Below are positions 17,677 through 25,851 of a stretch of 64,000 bases of DNA, piece by piece. Location of the stretch: the NCBI GenBank assembly GCA_934102215.1, contig CAKOSH010000008.1:1-64000 (forward strand), in the 5' to 3' direction. Under the pieces are notes generated by a model that worked only from the letters and a program-made list of their open reading frames with translations, did not search any database and was not told where the DNA came from. Made by a program: the position numbers and the translations under genes. Source of the DNA: an uncultured Bacilli bacterium. Its GTDB lineage: Bacteria; Bacillota_I; Bacilli_A; RF39; UBA660. The stretch's first letter is position 1. Each line of letters begins with the position of its first letter.

Positions 17677-18312
17677 TTATTCCTCCTTTAATATTTTAGT
17701 ACTTTCTTTATAATCAGGTTTATATTTCTTAACAATATTCCAAAAATTCTTTGAATGATTAAATTCTATTAAATGAGATAGTTCATGTATAATTACATAA
17801 TCTATTTCATTAATACTATATTTTATTAATTCAAAATTTAATTTAATAAGTTTTTTACTTTTATTACAGTAGCCCCACTTGCGAGTCATTTTGCCTATTA
17901 ACAATTCTGGATATGGAATATCTTCTTCAAATAAATTATAACATATTTCTAGTCTTTCATTAAATATTCTTTCTGCTTCTTTTTTAAGAAATGTATTTAA
18001 ATATGTTTTATTTTTAACATAAACTTTGTCATCTATGAATTCTATTTTAGAAACTGTATTTAATATTATAACGTCATACTTATTTCCTAAGTAGTAAAAT
18101 TCTTCTTTCTTTTGCTCTTTCATTTGTATTCTTTCATCCATTTCAAGTATTGAATCTTTATTCTTTTCAATGAATGATTTAATTAGTCCTTTAGTAACAA
18201 AATAATTACATGTTATATATATTCCATCTTTTTTAACTCTTAAATACATATTCTTATTGTTTTTCTTAGTTATAAATACTTTAAATGTTTTATTATCTAG
18301 TATGATTTCCAT
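17677..18312 (-). CDS. YgjP-like zinc metallopeptidase (DUF45)
   Basis: 211 residues with the M48-like zinc site HELSHLIEFNHSKNFW: the HExxH helix and the downstream His, as in the YgjP/WLM family (DUF45). N-terminal half is a beta-rich domain and the segment KMTRKWGYCN is also typical of the family. Cytoplasmic; no signal peptide. Natural substrates of the family are unknown. First gene of the operon running to hisS. Confidence 0.85.
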   Translation of the reverse strand: MEIILDNKTFKVFITKKNNKNMYLRVKKDGIYITCNYFVTKGLIKSFIEKNKDSILEMDERIQMKEQKKEEFYYLGNKYDVIILNTVSKIEFIDDKVYVKNKTYLNTFLKKEAERIFNERLEICYNLFEEDIPYPELLIGKMTRKWGYCNKSKKLIKLNFELIKYSINEIDYVIIHELSHLIEFNHSKNFWNIVKKYKPDYKESTKILKEE

Positions 18313-18328
18313 AATGTACCTCTTTTTA

Positions 18329-18337
18329 ATTATAGCA
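18329..18337 (-). promoter_or_regulatory. Extended -10 promoter of the YgjP-trmD-hisS operon
   Basis: Minus strand TGC-TATAAT (extended -10), about 17 bases before the first gene and just after the preceding terminator. No strong -35 was seen, as is common with extended -10 promoters. Confidence 0.6.
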
Positions 18338-18355
18338 TGTTTTTACGTATATAAA

Positions 18356-18377
18356 AAGCATTCGTTTAAGAATGCTT
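18356..18377 (-). terminator. Terminator of the InlB-repeat gene
   Basis: Minus-strand hairpin AAGCATTC-TTAAAC-GAATGCTT followed by TTTATAT. Confidence 0.88.
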
Positions 18378-18381
18378 ATTG

Positions 18382-19908
18382 TTACATTGTTATATTTGGT
18401 ACTTCTTCTACAGTTGGTACTTCTATAACTTTTGTTTCTTGTACTGGTGGTTCTTCTATAGTTGGTGGTTCTACTGTTTCATTAGTAGTTTCACCTTCTG
18501 TTTTTGTTTCGTCTGTTAGAACTTCAGTCTTTTCTTCTTGTTCTTTCCATACAGCTTCAAGTTTATTTTCACTATCTTCTGTAGGCTTATAATTCTCATC
18601 TACCGGAGTAATTATTGGATTTTCAGGTTCTTCTGGATTTTCTTCTTTAGTAACCCATCCATCAAAAACTTTTTCTTTTTCTTCAACATTATCTCCAACT
18701 AATATTTCAGTATTACTTCCAGCTTTCTTTTTAGCCTCACTTAACTTGATTTGATTTTCAATCACTTCTAAAGCTTCATCTGGAATTACTTCCATACTTG
18801 TTTCAGTTTTCTCATCAACTTTTACGAAGTAAGTTGGTGTTTCAAGTCCTACATCACTTGGTTTTGGAACTTCATATTTTTCTATTTCTTCTTCGTTATA
18901 ACCAACTGTTACTGTAGTATCTTCGCTTACATATACAACTGTTGCTTTACCACACTTAGTATATATATTAGTGTTTCCTGTTACTTCAATAACCTCATTG
19001 TTTGCATATTTAATTACTGAACTTCCAAGTGAACTTGTAAATCCTAGTAATTTAGCTTCATTAGGACAACTATAATCAGCAATAAGCGTATAGTTACTTA
19101 AATTAGCTTTAGCTAAATCATCTGATCTAATTAATGTATTATCTTCATCATAATAACTAACTGTATAATATTCTACAAATTTAGCATATAAATTAATAAC
19201 ATTTTCACTATCAGCATATTTAATTATACTTGGACTTAATGATGTAACTTTATTTGTATGAGCAGTATCTGTATACCAGCCATCAAATATCATATCAGCA
19301 TCATAACCATCAAATAGTTCAACATTACCATCTTTAATATTATAACTAGTTACATTATTGCTAGTTCTATCATATTTAATAGTATATGTTGTTAATGAAC
19401 AAGTCATATAGATATTAGTATCTTTAGTTATATTCTTTGTAAAATCAAATTCAGTATTACTTGTTTCATCAGTATAGTATTTACAATTTTCATAACCTGA
19501 TACTTCATGTGCTTTAACTTTACTGTTGTTTTCTATTTCAGTCATGTATGAATATTTTTCATCAATCATGAAGAATGTAACAGTAAGTTTCTTTGTGTTA
19601 GTCTTAGTTGTATCTTCAGTTTTAGTTGATAATTTTTTAACAACTACTTTCTTTGTTGTTGGTTCAACATCTTCGTCTTTCTTGTCGTCTTCTCTTTTAA
19701 CTGGTGTTGTTGTCTTGTTGTTATCTGGTTTAACAGGATCATCTTCCTCTTTCTTTTCACAACCAACTAGAAGACCAATTATTGTACCAACAATTACTAA
19801 TATAGCAATAGCCACAAAAATGATAACTCTTTTGTCGTTGTCTTCTTCTTCCATGAAGTTATCTTTTACGTCTATTACTTTTTTAGTATTGTCCTTTCCT
19901 TTCTTCAT
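18382..19908 (-). CDS. Membrane-anchored protein with InlB-type repeats
   Basis: 508 residues. A charged 27-residue N-terminus is followed by one hydrophobic segment (about 28-50, ending LLVGC) that anchors it with the C-terminus outside. Residues 50-100 are a Lys/Thr/Asp linker. Then come several beta units of the Listeria-Bacteroides (InlB B-repeat, Flg_new) type, for example FDGWYTDTAHTNKVTSLSP and later FDGWVTKEENPE. The C-terminal 80 residues are rich in Glu, Thr, Pro and Val. No LPXTG sorting signal. Such repeats are known from cell-surface adhesins. GGGAGG before ATG. Confidence 0.8.
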   Translation of the reverse strand: MKKGKDNTKKVIDVKDNFMEEEDNDKRVIIFVAIAILVIVGTIIGLLVGCEKKEEDDPVKPDNNKTTTPVKREDDKKDEDVEPTTKKVVVKKLSTKTEDTTKTNTKKLTVTFFMIDEKYSYMTEIENNSKVKAHEVSGYENCKYYTDETSNTEFDFTKNITKDTNIYMTCSLTTYTIKYDRTSNNVTSYNIKDGNVELFDGYDADMIFDGWYTDTAHTNKVTSLSPSIIKYADSENVINLYAKFVEYYTVSYYDEDNTLIRSDDLAKANLSNYTLIADYSCPNEAKLLGFTSSLGSSVIKYANNEVIEVTGNTNIYTKCGKATVVYVSEDTTVTVGYNEEEIEKYEVPKPSDVGLETPTYFVKVDEKTETSMEVIPDEALEVIENQIKLSEAKKKAGSNTEILVGDNVEEKEKVFDGWVTKEENPEEPENPIITPVDENYKPTEDSENKLEAVWKEQEEKTEVLTDETKTEGETTNETVEPPTIEEPPVQETKVIEVPTVEEVPNITM

Positions 19909-19954
19909 ATTTTAACCCTCCCATAGCAGTATTATCTTTACTACTCTTAAACTC

Positions 19955-19983
19955 ATTATATATTTTTTTATTATGTAAATCAA
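19955..19983 (-). promoter_or_regulatory. Promoter of the InlB-repeat gene
   Basis: Minus strand -35 TTGATT (19978-19983), 17-base spacer, -10 TATAAT (19955-19960), about 46 bases before the ATG. Confidence 0.75.
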
Positions 19984-20011
19984 TATGTAATGTAAAATAA
20001 TTGTAAACGAA

Positions 20012-20037
20012 AAGAGGCAATAGTTGATTTACCTCTT
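20012..20037 (-). terminator. Terminator downstream of the first DUF6273 gene
   Basis: Minus strand AAGAGG and CCTCTT arms around a 14-base loop, followed by TTTTCG. The mRNA of the surface gene would therefore include the duplicated 3' end at 20060-20116. Confidence 0.55.
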
Positions 20038-20059
20038 GTTGACAGATTGTTGACTGGTG

Positions 20060-20116
20060 TTAGCCAAGGCGGAAGGCTGGTGAGACGCCTCTTGAAGTAG
20101 TAGAAGTATCGTAATG
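20060..20116 (-). pseudogene. Duplicated 3' end of a DUF6273 gene
   Basis: Directly after the stop codon of the surface protein gene, and in the same frame, the next 18 codons read HYDTSTTSRGVSPAFRLG and end in TAA. They repeat the gene's own end (YDTADTSRGVSPAFRIG) as a 57-base tandem unit with about nine differences, several of them silent. This is a second, diverged C-terminal end, left by tandem duplication or by recombination with another paralogue. It has no start of its own. Confidence 0.85.
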
Positions 20117-21352
20117 TTAGCCGATGCGGAATGCTGGAGACACGCCTCTTGAAGTATCAGCAGTATCGTAATAATAGCCATCGCTAGACACATTTAAGAA
20201 GGTAAACTCCTCGCTAGAATAGGCCGAACGAAGCCACCATGACCATTCAGCTTCACCATCGTATTTATGTATTTTAATTACTCCATCATAATTATCTGCT
20301 GTTACTCCTAAAATCTCATAGTAATCTAATTGTCTTGTTACATTTCTTGCTGTATCATAATCTGTTATATTTGAGCTTCCTTGTGCCCATACTTCTGCTG
20401 TACTTAATAAATATAATTTATCTATTGATGTGAAGTTTTCTGTATCTTCAGGTCCATGTCCTGATACTACTATTGTATCTATTATTGCATTCTTTAAGTC
20501 AGGTGGTAATGAATTATATATATCATTGTTAACAAATGTTCTCATTGTTGTTGCTGGCCAGCCTCCTACATTTGTATCTGTATCATTCATTACATGGTCT
20601 GTTATTATATCAGCAAACTCTAATACGAATCCACATGCTGTTTGTGAAAAACCTTCAGTATTACATTCATTTGGTGTTGACATATTTGCTATTCTTAATG
20701 TATGTGTTCTATAGTCACCTAAATCTACTTCTTTTGTATCTCCAACTGAATATTCACTTCCATACCCAGCTTTTACATTTGCTATTATTGTTGACCAACT
20801 ATCAGTTGCAAAATCAGGTGCTTTATATTCTTCAATACCAAGTACTCCATTGAATTTCTTTCCTTGATTATAATTTTGATCAGTATTTGTTTCTTTAAAT
20901 GTTATTGTGAATGTATATTTGTGTGTGATTCCTGATTCAATTGATATCTTTTTTGCTATTGTCATATCACTTATTGGTGCTTGTGATATCGATTCACATG
21001 TTCCTTCTACTGTTCCATTTGCATTAAGTCTTTGACAAGTTGCTGAAATAACTAACTCATCGTTTGTAATTCCATTTGTTAGTGATTGCCAAATAACATT
21101 GTAATAAGCATCTAGTGTACCATTATTCTTTACAGATACTGTCTTTGTAGTAGTCCATCCTGGTTTTATATACTGTGCATTTATTGCTGGACCATCAGTA
21201 TATGTTAGTTTCAAAGTACCAGCTTCAACCACCATATCTTTTGCATTATCATTACCTTTTACAGCAGTACTAAAGTACGCATAAGAAAGTCCAGTTGTTA
21301 AAAGCAATAACAATACAAGAGCCGTTCCAATTAAAATTCGTTTATCTTTCAT
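20117..21352 (-). CDS. Secreted TasA-like/DUF6273 surface protein, paralogue 1
   Basis: 411 residues. A signal peptide (ILIGTALVLLLLLTTGLSYA) is followed by a TasA/camelysin-like beta domain (AYFSTAVKGNDNAKD, VEAGTLKLTYTDG, IKPGWTTTKTVSVKNNGT) to about residue 180. Residues 185-411 match DUF6273: a conserved EFADIIT...VGGWPATTMRTFVNNDIYNSLP part and a C-terminal WWLRS...GVSPAFRIG part that resembles C-type-lectin-like folds. It is closely similar to the gene at 25852-27066 until about residue 335; the last 70 residues differ strongly apart from WWLRS and GVSPAFRIG. Cell surface, role unknown. Confidence 0.85.
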   Translation of the reverse strand: MKDKRILIGTALVLLLLLTTGLSYAYFSTAVKGNDNAKDMVVEAGTLKLTYTDGPAINAQYIKPGWTTTKTVSVKNNGTLDAYYNVIWQSLTNGITNDELVISATCQRLNANGTVEGTCESISQAPISDMTIAKKISIESGITHKYTFTITFKETNTDQNYNQGKKFNGVLGIEEYKAPDFATDSWSTIIANVKAGYGSEYSVGDTKEVDLGDYRTHTLRIANMSTPNECNTEGFSQTACGFVLEFADIITDHVMNDTDTNVGGWPATTMRTFVNNDIYNSLPPDLKNAIIDTIVVSGHGPEDTENFTSIDKLYLLSTAEVWAQGSSNITDYDTARNVTRQLDYYEILGVTADNYDGVIKIHKYDGEAEWSWWLRSAYSSEEFTFLNVSSDGYYYDTADTSRGVSPAFRIG

Positions 21353-21379
21353 AATTTATCTACCTTACTTTCATTAGTA

Positions 21380-21423
21380 AGTATAGCATAAATTACCCCC
21401 CCTGCAAGCAAACAAAAGTTTGC
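21380..21423 (-). promoter_or_regulatory. Promoter with seven-G tract, paralogue 1
   Basis: Minus strand: inverted repeat GCAAAC-TTTT-GTTTGC region (21408-21423), TTGCA as -35-like element, GGGGGGG, then TAATTTATGCTATACT with an extended -10 (TGC-TATACT at 21380-21388). The block is shared with 27093-27121. A perfect 16-base palindrome (ATCAAAAATTTTTGAT, 21446-21461) lies just upstream in this copy only. Confidence 0.65.
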
Positions 21424-21470
21424 ACTTTGAATATGGTTTAATTTTATCAAAAATTTTTGATGAAATCAAC

Positions 21471-21493
21471 AAAAAAGATACTATTTTAGTACC
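21471..21493 (-). terminator. Terminator of ftsA-ftsZ
   Basis: Minus-strand hairpin GGTACT / AGTATC with a five-base loop followed by TTTTTT. Confidence 0.75.
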
Positions 21494-21522
21494 CTCATTA
21501 TTTTGATTTTATTTTTTATCTT

Positions 21523-22584
21523 TTAGAAATCTCTATTTCTTAAGAATGCTGGCATTTCTAATTCATCATCGTCATCATCTTTGATTTCTTGAACTGATTT
21601 CTTTTCTCCTTCTATTGAACGATAAAGTGGTTCAGTTGAATCTTCAAATCCTGTTGCGATAACTGTAACAACTATTTCATCAGTTAATGCTTCATTGATA
21701 ACAGCACCAAATATGATATTTACATCTGTATTGGCTACCGCTCTTACAACTTCAACAGCATCTTCTGCTTCAAAAAGTCCCATTGAATTACCACCAGTTA
21801 TATTAACAATACAATCTGTTGCTCCATTGATAGTTTGTTCTAGTAGTGGACTATTTACTGCTTGTTTAGCTGCTTCTACTGCTCTATTATCTCCAAAACC
21901 AACACCTATACCAATAAGTGCATCTCCTCTATCTTCCATGATAGTTCTAACATCTGCAAAGTCTAGGTTAACAAGTCCTGGAACACTAATTAAATCACTT
22001 ATTGATTGAACTCCTAAACGAAGAACATTATCAACTTCTTTAAATGCTGCATTAAGTGGAGTACTTCTATCAATTAAATCTCTTAACTTGTCATTAGGTA
22101 TTACTACAATAGTATCAACATGTTTTCTAAGTTCATCAAGTCCAACTAAAGCATAATCCATTCTTTTCTTACCTTCAAATTTAAATGGTTTAGTTACTAT
22201 TGCAACTGTTAAGCATCCAAGATTTTGTGCGATTTCAGCAACAACTGGAGCAGCCCCTGTACCAGTTCCACCACCAAGTCCACAAGTAACAAATACCATA
22301 TCTGCTCCTCTTAAAGCATCTTCAATTTCTTCTTTTGCTTCAAGTGCTGCTTCTCTACCAACTTCTGGTCTAGTACCTGCACCTCTTCCTTTAGTTATAG
22401 TTTTACCTAACTGAATTTTATTTTCGGCATGAGATACATTTAATACTTGTTGATCAGTATTCGCAACAATAAATTCAACTCCTCTAAGTCCTGAATCTAT
22501 CATTCTATTTACTGCATTACATCCGCCACCACCGACACCAATTACTTTTATATCGGCTATTTGATCCATCTCTAAATTATTCAT
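21523..22584 (-). CDS. ftsZ: Cell division protein FtsZ
   Basis: Tubulin-like GTPase forming the division ring. 353 residues. GTP-binding elements: [15 protein letters not shown] and the tubulin signature [17 protein letters not shown]7 synergy loop with [12 protein letters not shown] short linker leads to the C-terminal peptide [10 protein letters not shown], which docks on FtsA. AAGGAG precedes the ATG. Cotranscribed with ftsA, 10 bases apart. Confidence 0.97.
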   Translation of the reverse strand: MNNLEMDQIADIKVIGVGGGGCNAVNRMIDSGLRGVEFIVANTDQQVLNVSHAENKIQLGKTITKGRGAGTRPEVGREAALEAKEEIEDALRGADMVFVTCGLGGGTGTGAAPVVAEIAQNLGCLTVAIVTKPFKFEGKKRMDYALVGLDELRKHVDTIVVIPNDKLRDLIDRSTPLNAAFKEVDNVLRLGVQSISDLISVPGLVNLDFADVRTIMEDRGDALIGIGVGFGDNRAVEAAKQAVNSPLLEQTINGATDCIVNITGGNSMGLFEAEDAVEVVRAVANTDVNIIFGAVINEALTDEIVVTVIATGFEDSTEPLYRSIEGEKKSVQEIKDDDDDELEMPAFLRNRDF

Positions 22585-22594
22585 ATTTCACTCC

Positions 22595-23830
22595 TTAATC
22601 GTTGAAAAAATATCCATATATTTTTCCAAGTACTGTGCTATTATTACTTTTCTTTGTATTTATAAGTTCACTTTGACTTTCTTCATCAACTGTATAAGCA
22701 AGTTTATTTCTAAATGCTAACTTATCATGATAATATTTTATTAGTCCAAGAGAACTAGAATATTTATTGTGTCGGCATCCTATTTCTTTTACTTTATAAG
22801 ATTTCATTTCTCTGCCAAACACTTCATCGACAACTAGATTAAAATCATTTACCTCTGTTGTTCCTCCAGTTATTATTATATAACTAATTTCCAGCTTTGT
22901 TAAGAGGTTTATTTGCTTTTTTACTAGTTCTAATATTTCTTTTATTCTTGAATTAATTATTTCACTTAATTCATACTGACTTATCTTTATATTCTCTTTT
23001 GTATTATTTTCTACATCTTCACTCCATGAAGTGGATGCATTTCTTTTAGATGCTAAAGCAAATTTTTCTTTCAATACTTTTGCATTCTTTCTACTTATAT
23101 CATATATGTAACAAATATCTCTGTCAATATTTTTTCCACCAATTTCTATATTTTCTGTTTCAATCATTATTCCTTTTTTGAATATGCTTACTTCAGTTTT
23201 TTCTTCACCTATATTAATTACAGCTGTATTTTTCTTATCAAGTTCATCAGTTTTAAATTCATAATAATCAGCAAGTCCTCCAAAATTTATATCTACAACA
23301 CCTACACCTAAGTTCTCTAAAAGTGAAACTGCTGTATATACATTCTTTTTAGGTGCTAAGCTTATTACTGCCTTACATGATAATTTATCTGCTTTCATAC
23401 CTTTTGGGTCTTTTACTTTTTCTTTATCATCAAGTATAAATTCAATTGGCATAATTGACACAAATTCTTTATTATTGGGTACTTTATTATAAACACATGA
23501 TTGTAATACAGATACTATATCATTACCATCAATGATACCTTCTTCATTTCTAACATTAGCACTGCCTTCTGTTATTATAAATTCTGCATAATATGATGGA
23601 ACTAATAAAACTACTTTATTAATTTTAATACTTAACATTTCTTCAGTTCTATTAAATGCTTCTTTTAATGATATAAGTGTTTCTTCAGGATTTACTATTA
23701 TTCCTTTTTTAACACCTTTTGATTTTACTTCAGATACAGATAAAACATTAACTTCATTATTATAAACTTCACCTACTACAAGTTTTATCGTAGATGAACC
23801 AATATCTAAACTAGAAATTATCTCCTTCAT
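22595..23830 (-). CDS. ftsA: Cell division protein FtsA
   Basis: Actin-like membrane tether of FtsZ. 411 residues with the N-terminal phosphate loop SLDIGSSTIKLVVGEV, the SHS2 domain 1C (VLLVPSYYAEF region), INIGEEKTEVSIF and the adenosine motif IIITGGTTEV. The C-terminus TVLGKIYGYFFND is an amphipathic membrane-targeting helix. AGGAGG before ATG. First gene of ftsA-ftsZ. Confidence 0.94.
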   Translation of the reverse strand: MKEIISSLDIGSSTIKLVVGEVYNNEVNVLSVSEVKSKGVKKGIIVNPEETLISLKEAFNRTEEMLSIKINKVVLLVPSYYAEFIITEGSANVRNEEGIIDGNDIVSVLQSCVYNKVPNNKEFVSIMPIEFILDDKEKVKDPKGMKADKLSCKAVISLAPKKNVYTAVSLLENLGVGVVDINFGGLADYYEFKTDELDKKNTAVINIGEEKTEVSIFKKGIMIETENIEIGGKNIDRDICYIYDISRKNAKVLKEKFALASKRNASTSWSEDVENNTKENIKISQYELSEIINSRIKEILELVKKQINLLTKLEISYIIITGGTTEVNDFNLVVDEVFGREMKSYKVKEIGCRHNKYSSSLGLIKYYHDKLAFRNKLAYTVDEESQSELINTKKSNNSTVLGKIYGYFFND

Positions 23831-23855
23831 GTATCCTCCTATAATCTATAAAGAC

Positions 23856-23889
23856 ATTATACCAAAAAAAATTCTTTTTTTAAAGAATT
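23856..23889 (-). promoter_or_regulatory. ftsA promoter with overlapping upstream terminator
   Basis: Minus strand: hairpin AATTCTTT-AAAA-AAAGAATT (23870-23889), which includes the stop codon of the upstream gene, then TTTTTTTT and at once TGG-TATAAT (extended -10; TATAAT at 23856-23861). It ends the upstream gene and starts ftsA-ftsZ. Confidence 0.7.
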
Positions 23890-24383
23890 ACTTCAGTAAA
23901 ATCATATTTTATATCAAAAAAGTAATATGGATCTTCTATTTTAGTTGTTTCATTATAAGTAATACATATTATTAATTTCTTTGTTTCTCCACCATTTATT
24001 ATATCATTTACATTCGTAGATATATCTACATTTACATCTTTTGGTGAAACATTTGAATGTATATTGTCTATTTTTATATTACTTATTATTGCATTTATAT
24101 TTCCTATGTTAGTTAAATCTATACTAAATGAATTGGTTTTTTTAAATTCATTTAGATTTCTTATATCTATATTTATAGTATCTTTTTCACTATCTAGTTT
24201 AACTTTCATAGTAGTATCTGCATCAATAGTAACATTATTATATACAATATCATAATATTTTCTTTTGTAATCTACATTTCCTTTTTGACTAAAATTAGTA
24301 TTAAGATAAGAATATGTCAAAACAAAAATAAATAATATTAGAAATACTATAGATATAGAATAACTTATTATTTTACCTTTCAT
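23880..24383 (-). CDS. Signal-anchored beta-rich protein, TasA-like pattern
   Basis: 167 residues. N-terminal membrane segment (about 7-27: ISIVFLILFIFVLTYSYL), then a beta-rich external domain with the phrase FSIDLTNIGNINAIISNIKI, similar to the DLTNTGN patterns of TasA/camelysin-like proteins. The tail DPYYFFDIKYDFTEVIL is also strand-like. Specific homologue not recognised. AGGAGAAAAGAAT before ATG. It lies upstream of ftsA but has its own terminator. Confidence 0.65.
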   Translation of the reverse strand: MKGKIISYSISIVFLILFIFVLTYSYLNTNFSQKGNVDYKRKYYDIVYNNVTIDADTTMKVKLDSEKDTINIDIRNLNEFKKTNSFSIDLTNIGNINAIISNIKIDNIHSNVSPKDVNVDISTNVNDIINGGETKKLIICITYNETTKIEDPYYFFDIKYDFTEVIL

Positions 24384-24453
24384 ATTCTTTTCTCCTATAC
24401 TATTATAAATGATAACATATTTTTTTATAAAATAAAAGTAAAAGCAAATAAAA

Positions 24454-24478
24454 AGAAGTGAACTTTGTATTCGCTTCT
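24454..24478 (-). terminator. Terminator of the LolA-like lipoprotein gene
   Basis: Minus-strand hairpin AGAAGCGAA / TTCACTTCT (with one G-T type pair) followed by TTTTTATTT. Confidence 0.82.
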
Positions 24479-24485
24479 AATTAAA

Positions 24486-25466
24486 TTATTTTGTTAAAGA
24501 TACAATAGAGGTTGATGATGCTACTTTTAGTAATTCTTCATTTGATAAGTTTTCTCCAATGATATAGTAATCTTTACCATTCATTGTCCAGTTTAATGAA
24601 GAACCTGAAAGTGAACCCATTACTGTTTCATAGAATACTAATTCACCATCTTTTGAAGTTACTTCAAATTCTTTAGGTACTTTACTAGCTTCCTCTATTA
24701 ATATAAATGACTTTTCTCCTGTAAATGTTAATATAACTCTTTCTGTATCATCAGTTTTTACTGTTTCTTCACTTTTGAATTTAGTTCCTGTTGGTAAATA
24801 CATTGGATAAACTACTTCGTCTATTTTGCCTACATTATCTATTGTGCTATCACTAGCTGTATTTTCTACTTCAAAGTTATCTTCTTTAAATTCAGGTTTA
24901 AAATCTATTTTAGATATTTTGAATTTTATATTAACTATTCCTTCTTTATTAAATACTTCTACTAGTTCTGGTTTCATATCTTTATCAAATGTAATTTTTT
25001 GACTTATCAATGATGTATTATTTGGATAATTAACTGTAGACCCTAATATATATTTATCTTCTTTTTCTTCAAATGTAACATTGGAATCATTTTCAAGATC
25101 TTTGAGTAGTGATGATAATATATATGCTTGACTACTATTATAAGGCCATTCGCTTTGGAATTTGAAACTCTTATTTAAACTTGGTGTTACTACGAATACA
25201 CCATTTTCATTTTTAAGTATTATTTGTTCATGACGATTATCTTTGTTTATAAGTGATGCTTTATAATAATCTCCTTCCATATAGTCAACTGTTACGTTAT
25301 AGTGATATAATTCTTCATTACTAACTATGTCCATTTCACCTGTTAGTTTATACATGCTGTTATCATTTAGTAATTTTTTATATTTTTTGATAGATGAACT
25401 TGAATCCATTTTATTACATCCAACTAAAAGTAAACATGTCATTAATAGTACTATTATCTTTTTGAT
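24486..25466 (-). CDS. LolA/GerS-like lipoprotein, apparent AUC start
   Basis: Lipoprotein with an outer face location. The first ATG (25442) would leave only MTCLLLVGC, too short and without positive charge, and has no ribosome site. Reading 24 bases further upstream gives IKKIIVLLMTCLLLVGC, a full lipoprotein signal with lipobox LVGC, starting with ATC at 25464-25466, seven bases after GGGGG. So the start looks like AUC. Of about 326 residues, the first 200 resemble LolA-like lipoproteins (GerS type) and the last 100 (YPMYLPTGTKFKSEE, FILIEEASK) resemble DUF4367-like domains. Spore germination role is only a guess. Confidence 0.7.
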   Translation of the reverse strand: MKKIIVLLMTCLLLVGCNKMDSSSSIKKYKKLLNDNSMYKLTGEMDIVSNEELYHYNVTVDYMEGDYYKASLINKDNRHEQIILKNENGVFVVTPSLNKSFKFQSEWPYNSSQAYILSSLLKDLENDSNVTFEEKEDKYILGSTVNYPNNTSLISQKITFDKDMKPELVEVFNKEGIVNIKFKISKIDFKPEFKEDNFEVENTASDSTIDNVGKIDEVVYPMYLPTGTKFKSEETVKTDDTERVILTFTGEKSFILIEEASKVPKEFEVTSKDGELVFYETVMGSLSGSSLNWTMNGKDYYIIGENLSNEELLKVASSTSIVSLTK

Positions 25467-25566
25467 ATTAATTCCCCCTTCACAATAAATTATATTTTTA
25501 TTTATTATTTATATGAATATAATTTTATTTTTTTGTACATAATAGTAGTATGTAGAGGAGGAATCA

Positions 25567-25776
25567 ATGAATACGCTATATAAGATTGCACTTACTCTTG
25601 TTATTATAGGTGCGATAAATTGGGGAATGGTCGGTATATTTAATGTAAATTTAGTGTCTCTTCTTTTTGGAGTAGACTCATTCTTAACTAATTTTATTTA
25701 TGCCATCGTTGGTATTAGTGGTTTAATATCAACAGGAATACTTATGAAGCCATTTGATGAACATCATCATGAATAA
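25567..25776 (+). CDS. DUF378 family small membrane protein
   Basis: 69 residues with two membrane helices (about 5-25 and 41-60). The LVIIGAINWGMVGIFNVNLV block with the INWG motif defines DUF378 (as in B. subtilis YuzA). Ends in DEHHHE, a possible metal-binding tail. GGAGGAATCA before ATG. One of the few plus-strand genes; function of the family is unknown. Confidence 0.85.
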   Translation: MNTLYKIALTLVIIGAINWGMVGIFNVNLVSLLFGVDSFLTNFIYAIVGISGLISTGILMKPFDEHHHE

Positions 25777-25795
25777 TGGCTTTTTTCATGGATTT

Positions 25796-25844
25796 AAAAA
25801 GAATGATATAGTTTTTTTGTTTTTTTATTGTATCATTCTTTTGT
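25796..25844. terminator. Bidirectional terminator
   Basis: AAAAAGAATGATA and TATCATTCTTTT arms around a T-rich loop. It serves the DUF378 gene on the plus strand and the DUF6273 paralogue 2 on the minus strand. Confidence 0.75.
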
Positions 25845-25851
25845 AGTTGAG

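Noticed and set aside
20057..20170. Diversity-generating retroelement (template/variable repeat) at the DUF6273 gene end
   Set aside because: Differences between the two 57-base copies are not confined to adenines of one copy, many are silent third-base changes, and no reverse transcriptase gene is present in the window.
25442..25478. ATT at 25470-25472 as start of the lipoprotein
   Set aside because: It is only one base from the GGGGG ribosome site, too close for initiation; ATC at 25464-25466 has proper spacing.
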